NCBI GenBank assembly: GCA_028709235.1
Contig: JAQVXL010000016.1
Coordinates: forward strand, 1 to 38,598
Direction of reading: 5' to 3'
Source of the DNA: Desulfotomaculaceae bacterium
GTDB taxonomy: Bacteria > Bacillota > Desulfotomaculia > Desulfotomaculales > Pelotomaculaceae
Length of the DNA stretch: 38,598 bases
The position numbers were made by a program, and so were the translations under genes. Position 1 is the first letter of the stretch. Each line of letters starts with the position of its first letter. Of the stretch, positions 32,966 to 38,598 are shown one piece after another. The notes under the pieces are model-generated. The model saw only the letters and a program-made list of their open reading frames with translations. It was not told where the DNA came from and did no database searches.

Positions 32966-32970
32966 TTTGT

Positions 32971-32994
32971 ACCAGGTCACCGACCTGGTTTTTT
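32971..32994 (+). terminator. Terminator after the sigma/anti-sigma operon
   Basis: ACCAGGTC (32971-32978) pairs perfectly with GACCTGGT (32982-32989) around a three-base loop, followed by six Ts. Confidence 0.88.
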
Positions 32995-33164
32995 GTTGTC
33001 TGGGAGATTGCAAAAAACAGTCCCATTCGCATGTAAAAAGCAAACTTTACCCCTATGGTGCAAGTTTAAATAACGCCATTTTATTTCAAGAAATGGCAGT
33101 GGAATATTAACAGTTTTGGTGGAGATACTTCCTAGACAAGTAGGAATTTTAAGGAGATGAGGTA

Positions 33165-35846
33165 TTGCCGGAACAAGATACAGGGAAGGACTCCCGGAAT
33201 GATTGCAAAAAGTTTATTGATAATCTGGCGGAAAAGGCTCAGGACGCTTTGTGTAAATTTATGGAACTTGACCAGGAAGATGTGGACGGGATCGTCAAGG
33301 CTATGGCCCTGGCCGGGCTCGAGCGGCACATGGAACTGGCCAGGATGGCTGTAGAAGAAACAGGCCGGGGAGTTTACGAAGATAAAATTGTGAAGAATAT
33401 CTTTGCCACGGAGTATGTTTACCACAGTATCAAGTACAGCAAGACCGTAGGTGTTATAAGAATTGACGAAGAAGATGAATACGAAGAAGTGGCGGAACCA
33501 GTAGGAGTAATAGCAGGGATTACGCCGGTGACCAATCCTACTTCAACCACCATGTTCAAGTCACTGATCTCTATAAAAACAAGAAACCCCATTATCTTCA
33601 GCTTCCATCCGGGAGCACAGCAGTGCAGCGCCGCGGCGGCCAAAATAATGCTGGACGCGGCGGTCGAGGCGGGTGCGCCCGAAAACTGCATCAGCTGGAT
33701 TGAAGAACCTTCTATTGAAGCAACAAAACTACTGATGGCACACCCGAAAGTCTCTCTCATCCTAGCTACCGGAGGGGCGGGTATGGTTCAGTCCGCTTAC
33801 AGCTGCGGCAAGCCCGCCCTTGGGGTGGGGCCGGGCAACGTACCATGTTATATTGAGAAGACCGCCAACCTGCGCCGGGCGGTTACGGACCTGATTCTCA
33901 GCAAGACCTTTGACAATGGTATGATCTGCGCTTCAGAGCAGGGTTTAATTGTGGACAGGGATGTGGCCGGAGAGATAGAGTCTCTTTTAGTGGAGAACGG
34001 CTGCTATTTCCTGAATAAAAATGAAGCGGAATTGCTGGAGCAGTTAGCTACCTGCGGGGAGAGCTGTTCTCTGAACCCGGATGTGGTGGGCAAGACTGCC
34101 GGCGCTATTGCCCAAATGGCCGGTTTTGCGGCGCCGGAAGGAACCAAAATTCTCATAGCCAGGTCGGACGGGGTGGGTCCGGCATACCCCCTTTCGAGAG
34201 AAAAGCTGAGCCCGATTTTGGTTTATTACCTGGCGGAAAACTCCCGGGAAGGGATTGAACTGTGCGAACAGATGGTGGAGTATGGTGGGATGGGGCACTC
34301 GGCGGTGATTCATACTTCTGATGAAAAACTGGTCGACGAATTTGCCCGCAGGGTCATGGCCGGACGGATTATCGTCAACGCGCCGTCCACTCATGGCGCC
34401 ATCGGTGATATTTACAACACCAATATGCCTTCGCTAACTCTGGGTTGCGGCTCATACGGCAGAAACGCCACCACGGCCAATGTCAGCGCCGTTAACTTGC
34501 TCAATATTAAAAGAGTGGCCAGGAGACAGGTGAATATGCAGTGGTTCAGGGTGCCGGAAAGGATTTATTTTGAGAGAGGTTCCATTCAGTATTTGGCCAA
34601 AATGCCCGGGATCGAGAAGGCCTTGGTCGTGACAGACAAATCAATGGTTGAACTGGGGTACCTGGACAAGATCAAATACCACCTGGCTAAGAGGGAAAAC
34701 AGGCCGGCAATAGAAGTGTTCAGTGAAATTGTACCCGACCCGTCTCTGGCCCTGGTCGCAAAAGGGCTTGAATTATTGAATTCTTTTCAGCCTGACACCA
34801 TTATCGCCCTGGGCGGCGGTTCCGCCATAGATGCGGCCAAAGGGATGTGGCTTTTTTATGAACACCCCGAGGTGGAATTTGAGTTTTTAAGGCTTAAGTT
34901 TCTGGATATTCGCAAGCGCACTTATAAATTTCCCAAATTGGGCCGCCGGGCCAGGCTGGTGGCTATCCCCACCACCAGCGGGAGCGGTTCCGAGGTAACA
35001 GCCTTCGCGGTAATAACCGATCGGGGGAAAGACATCAAGTATCCCCTGGCGGACTACGAACTGACGCCGGACGTGGCCATTATCGACCCGGACTTTGTGG
35101 AGACACTCCCTCGCGGTCTGGCGGCCGATACCGGCATGGACGTGCTGGCTCACGGCATAGAGGCTTATGTTTCAGTGATGGCCTCTGATTACACAGACGC
35201 CCTTTGTTTAAAGGCTATCGAGCTGGTTTTTAGATATCTGCCGCTTTCCTGGCGTGAAAAAGACCAGATAGCCCGCGAGAAAATGCATAATGCCTCCACC
35301 ATAGCCGGGATGGCCTTTACCAACGCCTTTTTGGGTATCAACCACGCTCTGGCCCACAAGGTGGGGGGAGAGTTCGGCGTCACTCACGGGCGGGCCAATG
35401 CCGTGCTGCTGCCTTATGTTGTTGAGTACAACGCCGGATTGCCCAGCAAGTTTGTTTCTTTTCCAAAGTACGAGCACTACATCGCGCCGGAAAAATATCG
35501 GCAGATTGCCGCCCACCTCGGTTTGCCCGCAGCAACGCAGGAAGAGGGTGTGCGTAGCTTGATTGAAGCGGTGTCCGGATTGAGCCGGTCCCTGGGGATA
35601 CCGGCCACCTTTGCCGAGCTGGGTATAGACCGGGAAGAATTTATGTCCAAGATCCCGGAACTAGCGGAAAAGGTCTTTGCAGATCAGACCACAACCACCA
35701 ACCCGCGCCTGCCTTTGATCAGCGAGCTGGAGGAGATCCTGCGTAAATCGTATACCGGGGATAAAGTTGTAGTGGAAGATGAAACTGTGTATTCAACAAT
35801 AGGAATTCAACCTGGTACAACTCCTATCGTCAGTACGCTGCAGTGA
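33165..35846 (+). CDS. adhE: Bifunctional acetaldehyde/alcohol dehydrogenase
   Basis: The 893-residue enzyme reduces acetyl-CoA to acetaldehyde and then to ethanol, using two NADH. The N-terminal CoA-acylating aldehyde dehydrogenase domain (1-450) has catalytic Cys255 in FDNGMICASEQ, GVIAGITPVTNPTSTT and the NAD-site ATGGAGMVQSAYS-CGKPALGVGPGN. The iron alcohol dehydrogenase domain (about 465-870) has ALGGGSAIDAAKGMW, IPTTSGSGSEVTAFAV, and the iron ligands around DVLAHGIEAYVS and FLGINHALAHKVGGEFGVTHGRANA. The typical end TTTTNPRLPLISELEEIL is kept. Length equals E. coli AdhE (891). AAGGAGATGAGG precedes the TTG. AdhE forms spirosome filaments in other species. It probably serves ethanol fermentation or oxidation here. 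Confidence 0.96.
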   Translation: MPEQDTGKDSRNDCKKFIDNLAEKAQDALCKFMELDQEDVDGIVKAMALAGLERHMELARMAVEETGRGVYEDKIVKNIFATEYVYHSIKYSKTVGVIRIDEEDEYEEVAEPVGVIAGITPVTNPTSTTMFKSLISIKTRNPIIFSFHPGAQQCSAAAAKIMLDAAVEAGAPENCISWIEEPSIEATKLLMAHPKVSLILATGGAGMVQSAYSCGKPALGVGPGNVPCYIEKTANLRRAVTDLILSKTFDNGMICASEQGLIVDRDVAGEIESLLVENGCYFLNKNEAELLEQLATCGESCSLNPDVVGKTAGAIAQMAGFAAPEGTKILIARSDGVGPAYPLSREKLSPILVYYLAENSREGIELCEQMVEYGGMGHSAVIHTSDEKLVDEFARRVMAGRIIVNAPSTHGAIGDIYNTNMPSLTLGCGSYGRNATTANVSAVNLLNIKRVARRQVNMQWFRVPERIYFERGSIQYLAKMPGIEKALVVTDKSMVELGYLDKIKYHLAKRENRPAIEVFSEIVPDPSLALVAKGLELLNSFQPDTIIALGGGSAIDAAKGMWLFYEHPEVEFEFLRLKFLDIRKRTYKFPKLGRRARLVAIPTTSGSGSEVTAFAVITDRGKDIKYPLADYELTPDVAIIDPDFVETLPRGLAADTGMDVLAHGIEAYVSVMASDYTDALCLKAIELVFRYLPLSWREKDQIAREKMHNASTIAGMAFTNAFLGINHALAHKVGGEFGVTHGRANAVLLPYVVEYNAGLPSKFVSFPKYEHYIAPEKYRQIAAHLGLPAATQEEGVRSLIEAVSGLSRSLGIPATFAELGIDREEFMSKIPELAEKVFADQTTTTNPRLPLISELEEILRKSYTGDKVVVEDETVYSTIGIQPGTTPIVSTLQ

Positions 35847-35944
35847 AAAATCGCTATCTGTCCGGCCCACTACCATTTGAATTATCTTTGGTGTATAATT
35901 TTAATGTTCAACAGAAGATTTATAGCAATTGGAGTGAGGCATTC

Positions 35945-37849
35945 TTGCTTAGAATAGCAATCGGTCAAATGGAGGTCATCGCCGGCAGGCCTGATTTGAA
36001 CAGTAGGAAGATGTTGGACATGATCGCTGAAGCACGCTCGAAAAACGCGCAGATGGTGATATTTCCGGAAATGGCTGTGCCTGGGTATCTGATTGGTGAC
36101 ATATGGGAACAGCAAGCTTTTCTGAGGGATTGCGAGAACCTCGGCCGTAAAATTGTGAAAGCTTCTGATGGAATATGTGTACTTTTCGGCAATGTTGGGG
36201 TGGACTGGAATAAAACTGGTGATAACGGCAGGGTGCGCAAGTACAATGCTTTTTTTATAGCGAAAAACGGCAGGCTGTGTGGAGGAGATAATTTTCCGTA
36301 TCCTTTCCGGATTAAGATGCTCAACTCTAGTTATCGTGCATTCGATGAAACACGGCATTTTTACAGCCTGCGCCGGCTGGCGGAGGAAATAGGGAGCGGG
36401 TTGGAGGAAATGCTGAGCCCGGTTGATCTAGTGATAGACGGAGATGAGATCAGATTAGGCTGCATCCTGGGCGAGGACGTCTGGAGCGAGGACCATGCCG
36501 TTAAGCCGGTATCATTGATAAACTGGAAAGACCAGGTCGATCTGTTTGTCAATATTTCCACCTCGCCTTATACAAGGGGGAAGAACAACAAGCGTCACAG
36601 GATATTTTCCCGGCAAGTTTCGCAAACAGGAGTTCCCTTAATCTATGTCGACAATGTCGGGATCCAAAATAACGGTAAAACTGTATACACCTTTGACGGT
36701 TGCAGTACTGTGTACAACAGGTCTGGTGAAGTTATAGACAGCTGCCCTGCCTTTGTTGAGGAATTAAAGATTGTAAAAATGGAACAAGACGGAATCTTTA
36801 GAAGCCAACCGGCGCTTGGAGAACTGGACGACGGCGGAATTGACAGCATATACAAATCTCTGCACTACGGTATCGGCAAGTTTTTGCAAGCGGCAGGCAT
36901 AGAAAAAGTAGTAATAGGTGTATCAGGCGGGATCGATTCGGCTGTGAGCGCCTGCCTTTACAACAAAATACTTGAGCCAGAGCGTCTACTGCTGGTAAAC
37001 ATGCCCAGCATATATAGTTCTAAGACTACAAAAGACCTGTCGGCCAGGCTGGCGCACAACCTGGGATGCCTTTATACCATCATGCCCATCCAAGAAGTCT
37101 TTGAGTATACCGTCAGGCAGATCGGTGAGACTCCGATTCAGAACTCCAAGGACGGCAGCCAGTTCAACCTGTCTGTTTCTTCGTTTGTGCAGGAAAATAT
37201 CCAGGCCCGGGACCGCTCGGCCAGAGTTCTCGCCGGTACGGCGGCAGCCTTTGGCGGCGGGTTTACCTGCAACGCCAACAAGAGTGAAATGACGGTCGGT
37301 TATGGCACGCTCTATGGTGATCTGGCCGGTTTTCTGGCGGCCCTGGCTGATTTATGGAAGCACCAGGTTTATGATTTGGCAGTATTCCTTAATGAATGTA
37401 TATACTGCCGGGAGGTAATTCCCCGGGAGATCATAGACCTTGTCCCCAGCGCCGAACTATCCTTTGAGCAGGATGTTGATCAGGGGAAAGGGGATCCATT
37501 AGTATATCCTTACCATGATTATCTTTTCCGGGCGTTTATGGAGCAATGGGACAGGTCGACTCCTGAGGAAATCCTTACCTGGTACGCCGCGGGCTGTCTG
37601 GAAGAAAAGATTGGCTGCCGCCCAGGCCTGGTGAAAAAGCTTTTCCCCGAACCAGATGTATTTATTGAGGATTTGGAAAAGTGGTGGAAGCTTTACCTCG
37701 GCATGGGCGTTGCAAAAAGAATACAGACGCCGCCTGTTCTGACCGTAAGCAGAAGGGCCTATGGATTTGACCACCGGGAAGCGCAGAATCCAGTGTATTT
37801 TACTGAAAATTATCTTAAACTTAAGAAAAAAATAAATGGATTTGTTTAA
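35945..37849 (+). CDS. nadE: Glutamine-dependent NAD+ synthetase
   Basis: The 634-residue enzyme converts nicotinate adenine dinucleotide to NAD+ with glutamine as ammonia source. The N-terminal nitrilase-type glutaminase domain (1-290) has the triad Glu42 (FPEMAVPG), Lys124 (RIKMLNSSYRAFDE) and Cys173 (LGCILGEDVW). The C-terminal synthetase domain (about 310-600) has the ATP loop VIGVSGGIDSAVSACL, FTCNANKSEMTVGYGTLYGDLAG and SAELSFEQ. The TTG at 35945 follows GGAGTGAGG; the frame reaches back to 35843, but those 34 residues do not fit the family. The last ~70 residues (WWKLYLGMGVAKRIQTPPVLTVSRRAYGFDHR) are typical. It lies about 100 bases after adhE without a visible terminator. Confidence 0.95.
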   Translation: MLRIAIGQMEVIAGRPDLNSRKMLDMIAEARSKNAQMVIFPEMAVPGYLIGDIWEQQAFLRDCENLGRKIVKASDGICVLFGNVGVDWNKTGDNGRVRKYNAFFIAKNGRLCGGDNFPYPFRIKMLNSSYRAFDETRHFYSLRRLAEEIGSGLEEMLSPVDLVIDGDEIRLGCILGEDVWSEDHAVKPVSLINWKDQVDLFVNISTSPYTRGKNNKRHRIFSRQVSQTGVPLIYVDNVGIQNNGKTVYTFDGCSTVYNRSGEVIDSCPAFVEELKIVKMEQDGIFRSQPALGELDDGGIDSIYKSLHYGIGKFLQAAGIEKVVIGVSGGIDSAVSACLYNKILEPERLLLVNMPSIYSSKTTKDLSARLAHNLGCLYTIMPIQEVFEYTVRQIGETPIQNSKDGSQFNLSVSSFVQENIQARDRSARVLAGTAAAFGGGFTCNANKSEMTVGYGTLYGDLAGFLAALADLWKHQVYDLAVFLNECIYCREVIPREIIDLVPSAELSFEQDVDQGKGDPLVYPYHDYLFRAFMEQWDRSTPEEILTWYAAGCLEEKIGCRPGLVKKLFPEPDVFIEDLEKWWKLYLGMGVAKRIQTPPVLTVSRRAYGFDHREAQNPVYFTENYLKLKKKINGFV

Positions 37850-38064
37850 AGGTTGTGATAATATCGATTAATCTAAATATAGAGAATATTTGGACCAATC
37901 GTAATCGTATAACTGTCCAATTGTAATATATTGGGATTTGCACCTATAGTTATTTGTAATAAGTCTTATCTGTTTTGATAAATTATTTTTTATTTTTGAA
38001 GGATATATTGCATTATTATCGAATATTAGAATTAAACAACATCCAAATGTATGTGGTTAATTTT

Positions 38065-38092
38065 TTGAATAGTTAATTATAAAATGTAAATA
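38065..38092 (+). promoter_or_regulatory. Possible promoter of the long leader, in AT-rich DNA
   Basis: TTGAAT (38065-38070), a 16-base spacer and TAAATA (38087-38092) would start a transcript near 38099, just before the structured leader at 38113. The 250 bases before it (37850-38064), after nadE, are strongly AT-rich and contain no gene or terminator that I can support. Confidence 0.35.
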
Positions 38093-38112
38093 TTGGGTTT
38101 GCAGACGTTTTT

Positions 38113-38201
38113 GGCAAAACTATGCGAAAGCCGGTCGCCCACTGAAATGGTTACCATGCAAGGCGTTTGACTTACTAAGAGGTGGAAATTGCGGCTTTGC
38201 C
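38113..38201 (+). promoter_or_regulatory. Structured leader element, riboswitch-like, class unknown
   Basis: GGCAAA (38113-38118) can pair with TTTGCC (38196-38201). Alternatively AAAGCCG (38127-38133) can pair with CGGCTTT (38192-38198), using the same 3' bases, so the two folds exclude each other. Inside lie a GCGAAAGC hairpin (38124-38131) and CGCC...GGCG enclosing ATGG-TTA-CCAT. A T-rich tract follows. The start GGCAAAAC-N-GCGAAAGC recalls the cyclic-di-GMP-I aptamer, but its conserved GACGCAAAGCC core is not there. The unit sits between a possible promoter and further hairpins, and no frame of note covers it. Confidence 0.4.
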
Positions 38202-38294
38202 GTTTTCTTTTTGGTGTATTCAAAATAAAATACCAAAGTTCTCCGAGCCATGCAAGCCTAAATTTGAATGTAAGGTTGCCTGGACGTCAGGGTG

Positions 38295-38372
38295 CCGTGG
38301 GAAACTGCAGTGCCTCCCATTGCGGAAAGGGGGACAGAGCTAGCTTAAAGAGCTTGACTTTGTCCTTTTTTT
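38295..38372 (+). terminator. Second structured leader part with conditional terminator
   Basis: CCG-TGGGA (38295-38302) pairs with TCCCA-TTG-CGG (38315-38325). Then GGACAG (38332-38337) pairs with TTGTCC (38360-38365), with AGCT/AGCT inside, followed by seven Ts, an intrinsic terminator. It lies about 145 bases before the next gene in the same direction, so it looks like a leader terminator that would have to be overridden for the gene at 38518 to be expressed. Two copies of GGGGGTGG follow in the remaining leader. Confidence 0.55.
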
Positions 38373-38517
38373 GTTGGTGTTTAAAGGGGGTGGTCCAAGC
38401 CATTTTTTGAGATTCATGATCATGAGGGGGTGGACTGTCTAAGCAAACCTGGAAGTGAGGTAATCGGCAAATCAAGAGCAATATTAAATATCAACAATAC
38501 AGAGGGGGTTAAAAGAT

Positions 38518-38598
38518 ATGGCCAATCCTCCAGTAATGACAGTATGTTTAGCTGGAAACGCCGGCAAATACAAAATGGGATTACCTATAGGACAGTTG
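38518..38598 (+). CDS. 5' end of an unidentified gene
   Basis: An ATG nine bases after GAGGGGG opens a frame that runs off the window: MANPPVMTVCLAGNAGKYKM, then GLPIGQL. There is no signal peptide in the visible 27 residues. I do not recognise the family. The long, terminator-containing leader before it (38100-38517) suggests that its expression is tightly controlled. Confidence 0.6.
   Translation, partial: MANPPVMTVCLAGNAGKYKMGLPIGQL

Noticed and set aside
38113-38201. Cyclic-di-GMP-I riboswitch
   Set aside because: The opening GGCAAA, a GAAA hairpin and a closing TTTGCC are suggestive, but the conserved core GACGCAAAGCC and the tetraloop receptor are not found.
38285-38340. Cobalamin or glycine riboswitch
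   Set aside because: Fragments such as GGGAAACTGCAGTG and GGACAGAG recall these classes, but the order and the diagnostic boxes (B12 box; paired glycine aptamer cores) are missing.
38189-38410. Rightward 73-codon frame in the long leader
   Set aside because: It runs through two hairpins and a terminator, has no ribosome binding site and has unprotein-like composition.

Overview
The window reads as chromosome of an anaerobic, spore-forming Firmicute, most likely a Desulfotomaculum/Pelotomaculum-type member of the Peptococcaceae. The evidence is a SpoVT gene behind a sigma-G-like promoter, a bifunctional AdhE, rubrerythrin and other ferritin-like iron proteins, many small Fe-S proteins, many strong purine-rich ribosome binding sites, and very frequent TTG starts. 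Species-level placement is inference. No prophage, insertion sequence, CRISPR array or rRNA operon is visible.

Left part (1-8.6 kb): the tail of an unidentified gene, a DUF763 protein with a helix-hairpin-helix behind a LexA-like palindrome, rubrerythrin, then three leftward genes (cysteine-cluster protein, a coiled-coil protein of unknown role, a short histone-deacetylase-like hydrolase) and a small basic protein with its own terminator. Small rightward genes follow: TIGR04076, an FmdB zinc ribbon, a YgjP-type metallopeptidase, and a two-gene unit of a QueG-like Fe-S protein and a cysteine-dioxygenase-type cupin joined to a helical-repeat tail.

Middle (8.8-21.3 kb): a MASE3-type membrane histidine kinase with its OmpR-type regulator; a divergent superoxide dismutase paralogue directly before a canonical one; a structured leader or tiny cysteine-rich peptide before a ferredoxin-domain aldo/keto reductase; a thioredoxin-like protein; a cold shock protein; spoVT; a DUF255 thioredoxin-domain protein; rmuC; a flavin reductase; a macrodomain protein; and a leftward ferredoxin.

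Right part (21.3-38.6 kb): an MBL-fold hydrolase; a LytS/LytTR two-component pair with overlapping genes; acpS, nnr (NAD(P)HX repair) and ald; a 32-residue membrane peptide; alr; a ferritin-like protein; a small acetyltransferase-like gene; an odd compact tRNA-like gene; an ECF sigma factor with anti-sigma factor behind an apparently self-recognised promoter; adhE; nadE; and a long structured non-coding leader before a gene cut by the window end.

Recurring themes are oxygen defence (rubrerythrin, two SOD-fold proteins, ferritin-like protein), NAD(H) handling (nnr, adhE, ald, nadE) and sensing (two two-component systems, one ECF system). The least explained parts are the compact tRNA-like element at 31051-31115, the leader at 38.1-38.4 kb that shares short ordered sequence blocks with the leader at 12.8 kb, and the cupin-repeat fusion.
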